Positions 11,579 to 23,120 of a stretch of DNA of 64,000 nucleotides are shown one piece after another. The notes under the pieces were generated by a model. The model was not told the origin of the DNA. It did not search any database and worked only from the letters and a program-made list of their open reading frames with translations. Position 1 is the first letter of the stretch; each line of letters begins with the position of its first letter. Origin of the DNA: Mycocentrospora acerina. Lineage: Eukaryota; Ascomycota; Dothideomycetes; Pleosporales. The position numbers and the translations under genes were made by a program. The stretch is from positions 687,024 through 751,023 of the forward strand of contig JAKUHH010000090.1 in the NCBI GenBank assembly GCA_022701365.1. Direction: 5' to 3'.

Positions 11579-13216
11579 TTACTCAGTAAACTCGACCATG
11601 ACGCTGGCACCCTTGAGACCTGCCTCCTCGATGCTCTTGTCCACGAACTCGAGGAGATTCTTGCCCATAAACGCCAAGTCAAATTCGGCGCCCTCTTTGC
11701 CTTCCCATGGGAAATCAGACTTAATCCACTCGTAGATGCGACGGACGGGGTCGGCGAGGGTAAAACGTCTGACAATAGGACGGCCCGAGGGCCCGCGGAA
11801 TTGAATGCGGGTTGTGATCTTGGGGTCTGTGATGGTGGGCTCCGTGTGTGGGTTTTGCGAGGATATCTGTGCAAAGATGGGGTTGGACGAGCCGTTGGAG
11901 TCGTCTTCTTCTTCTGGCTCAGGCACCGGAGTAGCTTCTTTAGCTCTGGCTTTGCCCTTTCCGTCGTCTTTTGTAAGCGCATCAGGGTCGGCATCCTTGG
12001 GACCTTGGGCGTCGTTTTCCATGCTGTTCTGCAGCGCCATTTCTAGCATTTCTTCTTCTGTCATGCGACCTACATCTTTTGTCTTGGTTTCGGCCTTCCG
12101 CTTGGCCACAGGGTTTTTGACGTTTACGTTGAGGCTGTAGCGGTCAAGAAACTCGTGCAACTGAGCATGGAACTCGACGGGCTTTGGAAGTGGTGGGCCA
12201 GACCACACTTTGACCTGCTCTCCCGTCCGCGGATCCACAATGGCAATGTGAGGGTATGCATCCATGCTGTCCCGAGCATGGAAGTAATAGTTTACGTACT
12301 GCTCGCCGCGCGGGTCATCCTTGGCATACTGCATGAAAATAAAGTTCTCCCGAACAGTTGCCTTGATCTCATCATTCCTCCAGATGTCCCTGTTAAGGAG
12401 CTGACAATCGAAGATTGCCGGATCTTGGATGTTGACAATGATCCACTTCTCCTGCTCTTTGCCCATGTCGCGTGCCTTCTCCCACGATCCCTGGTACATG
12501 AGCTCAAAGGGAGGACGGAACAGCTCTGCCAACATGCTCATCTTAGAAGACTGCTCGGACGCGCCGCCTGTCGCAGTGGCCAATTCACGGCGCCTGGCAC
12601 TCGAGTCTCCCCCATTGCTGTCCCAAACGGAAGCCTGACGGGTTTGCTGGTTGAATATACCGGCGCGGCCTGTATCAAGAGGGTCAGTATCTGTAAAAAT
12701 GATGGGAAGTTGGAATTGTGTCTTGTAAGGCATACCTGCGCGGCGGCGAGCCATCTGCTCCTGAACCATGGCATCAACATCGTCTGCGTCTGTTGGCCCC
12801 CAATTTGAACCTGGGCCGATCAGGGTCTCGGAACGGCGCTCAATGGGGGCGCGGACTTCGTCTGGGTCAACTCCTCCCCCTCCTCCTGCGCCATACATCT
12901 CCTCCTGTAGTCGTCGTGCCATGGCCTCGTCGTCTTCTATGGTCCCGGCCCGTGCTGGTGGGGTTGTGTGGGCGGCGGGGTCGAAGTCAGACATGTCGTC
13001 GTCAGAATCAAGGTTGATGGGATTCTGAGCAGACGAGGCAGGATTTGTTGGCGGTGCTGAGGCTGCGGGGGCACTGCCAAAGTCGAGGTTGGGACTGTCG
13101 AAGAAAAGTTGTATGGCCTGCTCGAGGTTGCCATCTGTCAGGCGCAGGTACTGGCCAGCCTTTGTGGTGTCGCAGTCGGTGATGGCGACAAAGTTGAGCA
13201 CGGCTTCCTCGTCCAT
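11579..13216 (-). CDS. UBA-UAS-UBX domain protein (Ubx5/UBXN7-like Cdc48 adaptor)
   Basis: Proteins of this architecture bind ubiquitin through the UBA and recruit Cdc48/p97 through the UBX domain. The N-terminus (residues 1-45, MDEEAVLNFVAITDCD...) is a UBA-like domain. A UAS thioredoxin-like domain follows in the middle (LAELFRPPFELMYQGSWEKARDMGK..., WIIVNIQDP...FDCQLLNRDIW). A charged linker precedes the C-terminal UBX domain (TTRIQFRGPSGRP...FMGKNLLEFVDKSIEEAG). It is open without interruption as 545 residues. However, 12670-12735 looks like a 66-nt intron (GTATGC donor, ACTGAC branch, ACAG acceptor) in frame and without a stop; splicing gives 523 residues and joins RRRAG to RAGIF. It is divergent to ECM29. 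Confidence 0.9.
   Translation of the reverse strand: MDEEAVLNFVAITDCDTTKAGQYLRLTDGNLEQAIQLFFDSPNLDFGSAPAASAPPTNPASSAQNPINLDSDDDMSDFDPAAHTTPPARAGTIEDDEAMARRLQEEMYGAGGGGGVDPDEVRAPIERRSETLIGPGSNWGPTDADDVDAMVQEQMARRRAGMPYKTQFQLPIIFTDTDPLDTGRAGIFNQQTRQASVWDSNGGDSSARRRELATATGGASEQSSKMSMLAELFRPPFELMYQGSWEKARDMGKEQEKWIIVNIQDPAIFDCQLLNRDIWRNDEIKATVRENFIFMQYAKDDPRGEQYVNYYFHARDSMDAYPHIAIVDPRTGEQVKVWSGPPLPKPVEFHAQLHEFLDRYSLNVNVKNPVAKRKAETKTKDVGRMTEEEMLEMALQNSMENDAQGPKDADPDALTKDDGKGKARAKEATPVPEPEEEDDSNGSSNPIFAQISSQNPHTEPTITDPKITTRIQFRGPSGRPIVRRFTLADPVRRIYEWIKSDFPWEGKEGAEFDLAFMGKNLLEFVDKSIEEAGLKGASVMVEFTE
12670..12735 (-). other. Probable in-frame intron of the UBX gene
   Basis: GT-AG bounded, 66 nt, with a branch-like ACTGAC and length typical of this genome. 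It is a multiple of three and stop-free, so both retained and spliced forms would be translatable. Confidence 0.7.
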
Positions 13217-14101
13217 GGTGGGCGGTTGGGTGTGCTTGTGGGTGCACCGTTGGGGGGTCTGGTTATTCGTGGGGCAGAGTTCAAGAAGAAGTCTGGCGGG
13301 GTACTGTCTTTGCGGGTTTCTGCGCGGGACGCGAGATGGTGGGTCGCCTGGCCTTGTTCTCCTCTGCTTGTTGCCCTGGGGTGTTTTTGCTGTTGGGTGC
13401 TGACAAAGCGGATGGTCTAAGAGTGTCCCGCAGCGAGAGTGGATGTGGGTGTGGGTGTGGATGTGGGTGTGGATATGGGTGTTGGGGTGTGCAGGCAGTG
13501 GGGCAACCTATATACCCATTGACGTCCGACGTGAAGCCGCGCTTGTGTGTGCAAGGCGTCGCTGGGGCGTGGGTGAAGTCGAGAGACGAAGGCAAAGTGA
13601 AGCGACGAGACAATCAGAGTGCTGGGCAGTGGGCGTCGATCGTGTTGCACGGCTAGGGAGCTGGGGCGCGAGGGGGAAGTGCAGGGACGAGGCTATCAGG
13701 GAGAGAGTGTGCAAAGAGGCGACTCGGGAACGGCTATTACGCGTGTCCAAGGCACTCGGCGACAGGCAGAAGCAGTCGTCGTCGGCGGAACCAAGTCGAA
13801 GACGCGATGCGATGCGCTTGTCGCCCATGCAGGCAGGCGATGCTGCGTCATGGAGTCTAGCCGCACGATCCCTGTCGCCTCCCAGGTGAATGTTCCAGCA
13901 CGACATGTGGCAATCGCAGGACGAAGACCGGACTGGAGACGCGCCAAAACACTCTCCACGCGTCGATAGCTCGTGTCATCCATTTCCCTTTGTTGCTGAC
14001 GGGCCGCGCCATCTGCATCTGCCTGTGGCGTGTGCTTCATAACACGTCTTCACCTCGACCGAGCTGTCGGTGTAGCACTTCGTCCCTCACATAGTTTCAT
14101 C
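13217..14101. promoter_or_regulatory. Divergent promoter region, UBX gene / ECM29
   Basis: 885 bp between the two start codons, so it must hold both promoters. It includes a (TGTGGG)-type array at about 13441-13490. I looked for, and did not see, a clear yeast Rpn4-type proteasome box. No internal gene supported. Confidence 0.6.
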
Positions 14102-17100
14102 ATGGCTGAGGCACAGGCCGTCGAGGCCAAAGAGCTTGCTCTGGTCGGCAAGGTGGAGATGCGCATAGCTCTAGCAAGCACAGAGAAGAAACTTGAGGAT
14201 CTACTGAAAACATTCCTTGCCCCACTGCTGCTCAAACTAGGTTCTGAGAGCGTAGCTGTGAGGAACAAGGTACATATCCTCGTCGCCCTTTATTTGCACC
14301 CAACCTTCATGTCGTGCCGTCTGTGTACACCGCTGATCATCGTCTCCTGCTATAGGTCATTTCCATTTGCCAACACATCAACACTCGCATCAAGTCACAG
14401 TGCGCATACTGCCCCTCGTTGAGAAACGAAGTCAGCTGACTTGCTATCCCAGAGATATCAACCTTCCAGTAGCCGCTCTACTGAAGCAGTACAAAGACAA
14501 TGCAGACGTTGCTTTGATACGGCATTTCGACATCCTCTACATCCAGCAAGGCATCTCACGACTCTCAGTTTCTGAGCGACTTGAGCTCCTTCCTATACTG
14601 CTGCAGGGCATCGCCAAGGACTACGAAACGTCTTTACAACATGCCTCCCAGCTCTTCCACCTCATTCTACGTCTGCTGGTTCACTTCAAACTCCCATTAC
14701 GTGGCAGTAAAGAAGACGATGAACTGAGAACTACTCTGGGTCTAGCCGATGAGGACGCAGTATTTCTGTCCAAATGGTTTGGGAAGCTGCTTCTCTTGAC
14801 CATCGTACGCCAGAGCAGTCCGGAATCTGGCATCACCTTACCATGCCCCGGGCTGTCGGCCGAGGAGTACAAGTTTCTCACCCTGCAAGGCAAACCAGAT
14901 GCCTGGGATCCTAGTTCCGAGTCTGGCTTGAACTTGACCGAATCAAAGGCCCTAGTGACACGCTTCCTTGCCAGCGGCATGTTCAATCAAGATGAGAAAT
15001 TCATCCCAGCTTTAGTCGCATCCGCGGATACTAACTCTCGGATTTCCGAGGTCGGGGAGGACACTTTGAAGCGCGTCATGGTCGCCAAAGATCTTGAGGA
15101 TTCAAACGTTGTAGAGACTCTTTTCGAGCTTTACTTTGGCTCGTAAGTGACTCGTTACTGGTTGTCTACAATTCGAAATAGTGCTCACGGAATTTTAGAA
15201 CCACTCCTGGAGGACCACTACCCGTAAAGACCCCATTACGCATTAGAATTCTAGGATTACTTTCAAAATCCGTCAAGTGCTCCGAATATCCAAGCCAGAT
15301 CGCTAGAATAGTAGAAGAGGGCCTTTTATCCCCTGAATTGGCTTCAACAAACAAGACAGCAGGAAGGGAAGCCTCCAAATTCCGGTCTGCCATCTTCTCC
15401 CTCGTCAACTTTGTTGCTCGACAAGGAACGTCAAGCCACCTCTCCACAGTCGCTCAAGGTCTTGTGGGCAACTTGAGAGCATTCATACAAGACCAGGGCT
15501 GGCCAGCTCCAGATCGCGATCAAGACATGGAATTACGAGGATATGGCTACGAGACGATAGGGCTGCTAGCCAAGGCTGCACCAGAGAAGATACTAATTGA
15601 GCCAACTTTAGACCTCCTTGAGTGGCTCTTCCGATCCCTCCGAGAGGATTCAGCAGGAAAAGATGTGGCTGTCAGTATTGAAGAGGCTCTCTCATCTGTA
15701 CTTGGAGCCTTCTCAAAACCCTTCGACACATCAGTGATGCCTAAATTTAGGCAAATCTTACTCAAGTACGCCGCCTCTAGCCAAGTCACAACTCCTGCAT
15801 CTGAAAAGTTTACGCGAAACACACGCTATGTGGCAACTAGGTTTGCAAATCGCTGTCTTCCGTTCGATGACGTGCTGGCAAGGTGGATAGACATTCTTGC
15901 TGTAAGCGGTGGGACTGCTGAACGACATGAGGTAGTGGAAGAGGGGCGGAGAGGACTTGATCCGTACTGGTTCCAAATGTCAAACACAATCATTGGCACA
16001 GAGCGAGAACAGGCGAAGTTGATCTTTCCAGACTTTGATAAGCTAGTAAACTTCATCTTTGCTCAGAATGGCGAGGATGATGATGCCATGGACATTGATG
16101 AACCAAACGATGCTATCAGCCAAGTACAGCACTTCTACCAGCAATTCCCTGAAACACTGCCGACAGTCATCTCTTTCTGCTCGCAGGTTGCGCTACAATC
16201 CGCGCTGACTGAGAAGAAGATTGGCGATGATATTTCTGAAGATTGGGGAAGGAAGCTTGATACCCTAATGACTACGGACATGCGTGCGCGACAAGCCTTC
16301 CGCGCCTACGCCTCAGATGACTCTCACGGACGCTCTCTTGCGACAATACTGAAAGTCAGTTTTGACAGACTCATCCGAGACAGTGTAAGCGACGTGGGAG
16401 ATATTGGAACCACCCTCGTACGGCTGCTTTCACTCTGTCCCCAGCGCTACTGGAGTCTTGCGCATCTGGTTCAGGACTTCCGTGCTTTAGAGCCTTCGAT
16501 ATTGTCCAACAATGCTGGCCGGCGGCTGGCGGCTGCACATGCCTATGGTCTTCTAGCTTCTCATGAAGACTGTGATCAGGCGTCTGTCGAGAAATCGAGA
16601 ACCCTTTTCTTCTACAAGCTGAGCACATGGAAAGAGGCTGTTGGCGGACAAATCAATGAAATCAGCGGCGTTATCCTTGCCCTAGGATTCTATTTTAGTA
16701 GGTCGTACTGGAGAAGCAGCGGAGCTGCAAGTGTTATCGGAGATGATCACATCGTCCATGGTCTTCTACAAAACTTGATTGACATTATGAAGGAGTCACG
16801 AGATGCAACTCTAAAGGGTGCGGCGTACTCTTGCATAGACCAGCTCAGTCTTTTCCACGTCATTACGCCTTCGTTGATCTCAAAGTATGCAAAGGTTGAG
16901 GATATTGCTGAGAACATCTTTGAGTCAGCGAAGACGGGAATCACGGGTGCCATCCTTGCGCTGGGCCACTTGTCCATGATCACTGAGGAGACTGATGCAA
17001 ACACAGATGAGAAGACAGCTTACAAGTACATCGGCGACAAGCTGCACGAACTACACGAGGTTCGTCAGCCAGAAGTACAGTTCTCAGTAGGAGAAGCATT

Positions 17101-19494
17101 GAGCTGCTTTGCATCTGGATGGGACTCGAAGGTACTGACCGCTGAACTCGACATTTTGCATCCAAATCAAACACAAGACCCATGGGATGCGCCCCTACAA
17201 ACGCCTTCTGGACCGAAGCGCGAGACTACGCTGGGCGCTGTTTTGGAAAAGACGCTCAAAGGTTGTCTGCAGACTAAGCCTTCCCTAAAGAAGGCCTCCG
17301 TCATCTGGCTGTTATGTCTCCTCCAATACTGCGGCCATAAACCTGAAATGCAGGGGTACCTTGGACAATGCCAGATAGCATTCAAGAATTGTCTCTCAGA
17401 CCGCGATGAGGTGGTTCAGGAGGCAGCATCTCGAGGATTGGGCCTCGTCTACGAGAAGGGTGATCGCCAGCTCAAAGATGATCTTGTGCGTGATCTAGTG
17501 GGTTCATTCTCCGACAATAAACCAAAGATGGCGGGCACCGTTTCGGATGATACACAACTCTTCGAGCCTGGTGCACTGCCGACCGGCGACGGCTCAATCA
17601 CCACGTACAAGGATATTCTCAACCTCGCGGCAGAAGTTGGAGATTCGAGTTTAGTGTATCGCTTCATGTCTATGGCTTCTAACAACTCTATCTGGTCAAG
17701 CAGAGCTGCCTTTGGCAGATTTGGATTGAGCAACATCTTCTCGGACTCAAGCGTGGATGGATATCTTGCGCAGAACCCCAAGTTGTACCCAAAGCTCTAC
17801 CGGTATAGGTGTGTAGATTTCATGTTTGCGGGTTGTTGGTTGAGAATACTAACAGAGTCGCAGATTCGATCCGAATCCCAACGTCCAGCGTTCCATGAAC
17901 GACATTTGGAACTCGTTGGTCAAAGATTCTTCAGCGACCATCGACAAGCACTTTGATGCGATTATGGACGATCTTCTGACGAGCATTTTGGCAAAAGAAT
18001 GGCGCGTGCGTCAGGCAACATGTGCAGCAATCGGTGATCTTGTTCAAGGGCGCAGCATCGAGAAGGTAAGCATGACCAGAATGTGTTGACTTTGGAAGAG
18101 GGTCCACTAACAGTTTTCAGTACGAGAAGTACCTCAGTTCCATATGGGATAAATGCTTCAAGGTCCTCGATGATATCAAAGAGACCGTCCGCGTTGCTGC
18201 CGCGTCGCTCGCACGTGTACTAACTGCTACTTTAACTCGCTCACTCGAAGCCGGCGATGCATCTGTCAAGTCTGCAAACGCGCAACTAACCCGTGTACTT
18301 CCGTTCCTCTTCTCGACATCGGGGCTCGAATCTTCAGCCGAGGAAGTACGTCTCTTCTCAGTGCACACACTCCTCCAAATCGTCAAGAAGAGCAACGCAA
18401 AGACTTTGAACCCCCATGTCCCTGAGCTTGTTGAGAGACTCCTTGGTTTACTCAGCAGCCTGGAGCCAGAAGCAGTCAACTACCTACACCTCAACGCCAG
18501 CAAGTACAATCTCACCGAGCAAAAGATTGACGACATGCGCCTCCAAAGCGTGCGCTCCTCCCCTCTCACCGAGTCGCTGGAACGCTGCCTCGACCTCGCC
18601 GACTCAGACACCATGCGCCTTCTCGTCCCACGCATCGAATCCGCCATGAAAACCGCCGTCGGGCTCCCCTCAAAAGTAGGCTGCTCCCGGATCCTCGTCA
18701 CGCTTGCCACACGCCATCGTTTCCTCTTCTCCCCTTACGCCGACACCTTCCTCAAACTCATCCACAAGCAAATCCACGACCGCAACGAGACAGTCAGTTC
18801 CTCGTACGCTGCCGCGGCTGGCTACCTCGCACGTCTCGCCTCGGACAAACAACTCCTTTCCACCATCACCTTTGCGCAGAAACTCTACTTTGAGTCTGAA
18901 GAAAACAGCGACCGCAACCGCCTCCTCGCTGGCGACATCACCCGCGCCATCTCCCTCCACGCCACAGACCGCTTCACTGCGCTTGCCGCCTCCCTCCTCC
19001 CCTTCATCTTCCTCGCCAAGCACGACACCCTCGAGCCCGTCCGCAAATCCTTTGAGGAAACCTGGTCCGACCATGTCGCTGGCCCGCGCTCTGTGTCGCT
19101 CTACCTCCGCGAAATCCTCACACTAAGCGACACGCATCTCGATTCGCGCCAGTGGGCAGTCAAACACACGGCCGCAAAAACCGTCGCAGACGCCGTGCTC
19201 AGCATCACCAGTGCAGTTGGCAGCGAGAACATTGACCCTGCGACTGCAAAGGTCATCTGGCCTGTTTTAGATCGCGCACTCGCTGGCAAGAGCTGGGAAG
19301 GGAAAGAAGTCGTCCTCGACGCGTTTGTGAGGTTTGTTGAGCGGGCAGAGAGCTGGTGGAAGGGCGAGGGGAACAAGGATGTTGCGAGACAGCTGGAGAA
19401 GGTGGCGAGTAGGGAGGCAAAGAGGCAGGAGGGGAAGAATGAAAAGGTTGTCAAGGGGGTGTTGGACGCGTTGAAGAAGCATCTGGAGGGATAG
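14102..19494 (+). CDS. ECM29: Proteasome adaptor/scaffold protein Ecm29
   Basis: Ecm29 is a HEAT-repeat protein that binds the 26S proteasome, tethering the core to the regulatory particle and acting in assembly quality control. Predicted exons are 14102-14269, 14356-14399, 14453-15142, 15199-17808, 17864-18065 and 18121-19494, giving 1695 residues. This is somewhat shorter than yeast Ecm29 (1868). All phases agree. The N-terminal conserved block runs through ESVAVRNKVISICQHIN, DINLPVAALLKQYKDN and VALIRHFDILYIQQG. The middle and C-terminal helical repeats include NDIWNSLVKDSSATID and WDKCFKVLDDIKETVR, typical of Ecm29. Exon 2 is only 44 nt. Introns 3-5 have good acceptors, and intron 4 has ATACTAAC. 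The Lys/Glu-rich end closes at HLEG before a GA repeat. Confidence 0.93.
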
Positions 19495-19514
19495 AGAGAG
19501 AGAGAGAGAGAGGG
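19493..19514. repeat. (GA)n microsatellite just after ECM29
   Basis: About ten GA dinucleotides begin within the ECM29 stop codon (TAG) and run into the 3' UTR. Confidence 0.85.
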
Positions 19515-19955
19515 AGAGAAAGGTGAAGACCATTTACAAAGATAGAAATAAATCTTCTGCATCTATAGATTTGTTTTGCGTCTTTATTTATTCTTCCCGA
19601 CATTTTAGTTTGCATTCGTGCTGTTTGCAAGCGTAGACACGATGCAAGACCTGCCAAGCTTGTCAATGGTAGATGACCACCTTTCTCTTCAATTTTGCAT
19701 ACCCGACCAAAAGGGCCAGAATATGGCAATAGCACAGTATGCAAGGTCACCAAAAGGTTACGAATTCTTCAAGTACGGTATAGCACGGCTTAGTTTGTGC
19801 ACGCAGGACATCTAGTGTCCAGCAGTACGACAACAGAATGTATGGAAGCCCAACATAAACATACATTCCTAAATTCCACTCGTTCCGCATCCCTATTACT
19901 ACTCCTTCCTCATTTCACACTCTACAATATAGCCAACTCTCACCTCCCTCCAAAC
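19515..19955. other. Convergent intergenic region
   Basis: Contains the 3' ends of ECM29 and of the membrane-protein gene on the opposite strand. No gene or structured element recognised. Confidence 0.55.
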
Positions 19956-20724
19956 TCAATAAGGCATATAAAGCGGTGGAAACAAAAACACAGTCCCTGT
20001 CGTCAACAAAGGCAACGCCTGGAAGAAGCTCTTCCACATAGTAGCATAAATCACATGTACAGGCTTTTCTCCCACATGCAAATCGTTCAACAGTTCAAAC
20101 CTCGATGCGATGATCCCGCCTACCGCAGATGTGATGAGGAACAACCACATAATGACAAAATACCTCGCTCGTAGACCATAAGGGTTTGTGCGGAAGCCTT
20201 CTTTCAGCCGGCGGCGTGTGTATCCAAACATGGCAGGGAAGTTTCTGATTACATCTACTGCTAGCCGGAGTCCATGGAGATCCTTGTCGACGTAGCCAAA
20301 GTATCTTCTATGATACCATTGGGACTTGGACTCGTGGGGTTCGTTGTGTTGAGATAACTGGGAAGGGAGGGGTGATGTTTCCTGCGATGGCATGAATTGA
20401 GATGAAGATTAGAGGAGAGTTGGAGAAGATACTGACATTCAGGATTGTATCTGGGGAATCGGGTAATTCATCCATTGGCACCCATTGCTCGACTAGCCAT
20501 AGTTCCAGGTCGCTGATGAGAAGGTTGCGCAAAGTGTCGTATGGCACTTCGATATTTTTTAGAACTGGCGCTCGTTTATCGCCAATCCTCTCTGGGAGCG
20601 GCTGTGGTGAGTTACGCGGCGAGGCTGGAGGGTGAGCGTGAAGTGAAGGTTGTGGCGCGCTAGAGTCATGCAGATATGTTGATGAACCCGCATGAATGGG
20701 AGAGGCTAACAGTACCGCCGACAT
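19956..20724 (-). CDS. Hypothetical small membrane protein
   Basis: I do not recognise this family. Exons 20724-20437 and 20381-19956 give 237 residues; the 55-nt intron (GTCAGT donor, CGCAG acceptor) joins DTILN to ETSPL. Residues 1-60 are Pro/Ser-rich and likely disordered. A conserved-looking part follows (ISDLELWLVEQWVPMDEL, then QWYHRRYFGYVDKDLHGLRL). Two hydrophobic segments sit near the C-terminus: YFVIMWLFLITSAVGG, and one around ALPLLTTGTVFLFPP, ending MPY. A Trp/Arg-rich basic stretch precedes the first. The pattern suggests an integral membrane protein with a long cytosolic N-terminus; location and function are unknown. The start at 20724 is the first ATG of the frame. Confidence 0.7.
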
Positions 20725-23036
20725 GTTCAAGGCGGAGATATGGAGTTAGAGGGCTGGATATGGCGATTGTGATGCATCTAGGCGGTGGTGCATGGAGTAA
20801 TAGAGCAGAATACTTTTCCTCTTAGAGAGACAAAATCGCACTCCCTACTGGCCTTGGAAGAAATGGCAGCGATACCACGCGAAGATGGACGGGTCCCAAA
20901 AAATTTGCGATAGTGAGAGGTGAAGAAAAGAGAAACTGTCGATGGAGGAAGGTGATGTTTGAGGACGTGATGCTTGCTTGCCTCGCGCTTAACGTCTGAT
21001 GGAAGTCGCAACGAGACAACCTGATATCTATACATGCAGTTCGGCCAACACCAGAGTCAGTCACTACACGGATGTGAAGTTTCATAATTCTATTCATTTT
21101 TGGGGAAGCGGTTTACTTTATTTCTCCTCGCTGTCGCTATTTGACACATAAATTTGTGCTTATTTTTCAATGTCTCTTTCCATTCCAGGAAGATTATTTA
21201 CATTTTTCAGTTAATGACTGGATCTTTCGTCTACACTTTTTTCCCTATTAAAGCCCTATTTAAAGGCAGATAATTTCTCACTAAATCACTGATGAAACTA
21301 CTTGCCCAAAAGCTATAATTTTAAAATGGCTCATTACTAGTAGAATAAATTTTAAACATGAAAATTTGAGCTCTGAATGAAGTTGGAAGCCAAAATTTGT
21401 AGCAGTATGCATCGCAACAAGAGAAGCAGACGCGAAGTTAAGGACTGTATGGAAATAATAACATACCCCAGGTTCTATTTACTCTGTACTACCATCTCTT
21501 CTGTTATTAGTCCTGAAGAAAATGTATCCTTCTCCCGCCCCTTGCCCTGAAATCATAGCTATGGCCCACCATCATCTAAATCTCCTACAGCCATGATAAT
21601 CTCAATACTTGCACTTCTATTTACAGCCTCCAATATTCGAGTGTGCGACGAAATAAAAAGTGCGTTTAAATCTTTCAAAATATTGTGACTAATCCTTTTT
21701 GACTCCCCATGGAGTTTGATGAGTAATGCAATGCTTTCAGTCTTTGGAGGCGATATCGTAAAGAACTGTTGTTTCCATGTCGTTTTTAGATGCGAGCAAT
21801 TTTAAGATAATGTACCTTGTGAGAGACGTTTGAGTCAAAGACTCAAGGCCAATATGAGGAGATGGGTTTTATAGAAGTGTAAGGCTCGACGAAATCGTGT
21901 CTTGAGGAGGTAAACCGACGCCTGATCTTGAATTTGTAACTGTTGGAGAAGCCGAATCTGTCATAGGCGGATCTACTGAGGGTTCGCTACGGTTTATTTG
22001 TAGCGTTGGTTTTCCGGGCATATTGATGTTGCATCTCGTATTGGTAGATTGAGGGGTCAGAATACAATTGTGCTGAAGTCCACGATATCGGGGGGAGTCA
22101 TCGAGTAGAGGTGTGGACGGAAGCCCAGATTCATCGAATGTGGTATACATCATGAATGCAACCGGCTAGCATTGATGGAGAGATTATGGGAGTGGTATGA
22201 CTTTCTTGAATATGGTAGAATCAGAATTGCAAACAGAACTGCAAATAATTAAAACGATTGCGAAATTCGAGTTGATGATTATTCTCGTATTTATGTCAAA
22301 TTGGAACAAGTTAATCAATACTTTTCTGGGTGTGAGAAGGATGTTATATTGAAGAATGAGACGCACAACAGAACAATAGCAAGATGTTCTCCTGGCTGAA
22401 TGGGCAGAAGCATTCTCGAAGGGATGTCCGTAAAAAGAAGTCTTACAGGGATGTGAAAGATTCATTGGATAAGCACATTGAGCTATTTCAATCCATTATC
22501 CGCTGAAGAATTCTGACTGCGATGATAGCCGTCATCGTAGAAGAAGCGACAGCTTCCGATGTATTCAATGAATTTAGGCTATTCTCGCTCACTCCCCGGG
22601 AATTATCGGCAATCCTGTATTGTAACTCTATGCCAAGTGTCAGTGCAAAACTTACAGTGTCTAATTGAATTCTTGAATGCTGGAAGATTAAGGGCTGGTA
22701 ATGAAGTTACAGTAGCGTTAATTTACTCAATCGATCTCTTGACTGCCCTTACAATTTCTTGTCGGTGGCACACTGATAGGGATGAAGAATGACGAAAGCT
22801 GGCTGCACTAGTGTAGCGGTAGAGCATGATGATTTTCTGCACTGTCAAACACATTAACATAAATCAAATGATAAGGAGATGAAGCATTAGAGAGTCAGGG
22901 TATTTGGTCGCAAGTTTGTGTAGTGGCTGTTTAAATTGTGTTGGGGACTGCGATAGCGATATCATTTTGGCAAAAAGCCGGCTTTTGACAACCAGAAACA
23001 CTACCCCAACTCTCTACCACTCCTCAAAAAGGTCTT
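20725..23036. other. AT-rich, gene-poor block
   Basis: By eye this stretch is clearly more AT-rich than its flanks, with many runs of A and T and frequent stops on both strands. I see no intact gene. Two minus-strand frames, 22153-21869 (94 codons) and 22465-22184 (93 codons), have mixed composition and might be remnants of a decayed gene, but I recognise neither. No terminal repeats or transposase motifs were seen. It could be an AT-rich island or old repeat-induced-mutation debris. Confidence 0.5.
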
Positions 23037-23120
23037 CTCCCCTCCCGGAGTCGAACGCGGGGACCTTCCGAAAACCGCAGATATTACAGTCGGACGTGAT
23101 AACCACTACACTAAGGGGAG
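23037..23120 (-). tRNA. tRNA-Tyr-like gene (anticodon GTA, 11-nt intron), possibly degenerate
   Basis: On the minus strand a 7-bp acceptor stem pairs perfectly (CTCCCCT with AGGGGAG). A D-arm with AGTGGTTATCAC follows, then a 5-bp anticodon stem TCCGA/TCGGA enclosing 18 nt. A seven-base loop CTGTAAT with anticodon GTA leaves an 11-nt intron 3' of the anticodon, where eukaryotic tRNA-Tyr genes carry introns. The C1-G72 pair is the eukaryotic tyrosine identity pair. A T5 Pol III terminator lies 6-10 bases downstream. The odd feature is the T arm, which has one extra base (18 rather than 17 nt), so pairing is imperfect or bulged. The D-arm resembles tRNA-Val more than usual tRNA-Tyr. It may be functional or a decaying copy. 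Confidence 0.65.

Noticed and set aside
13441..13490. TGTGGG array as telomere-like sequence
   Set aside because: It does not match TTAGGG, is short and imperfect, and lies in a promoter between housekeeping genes.
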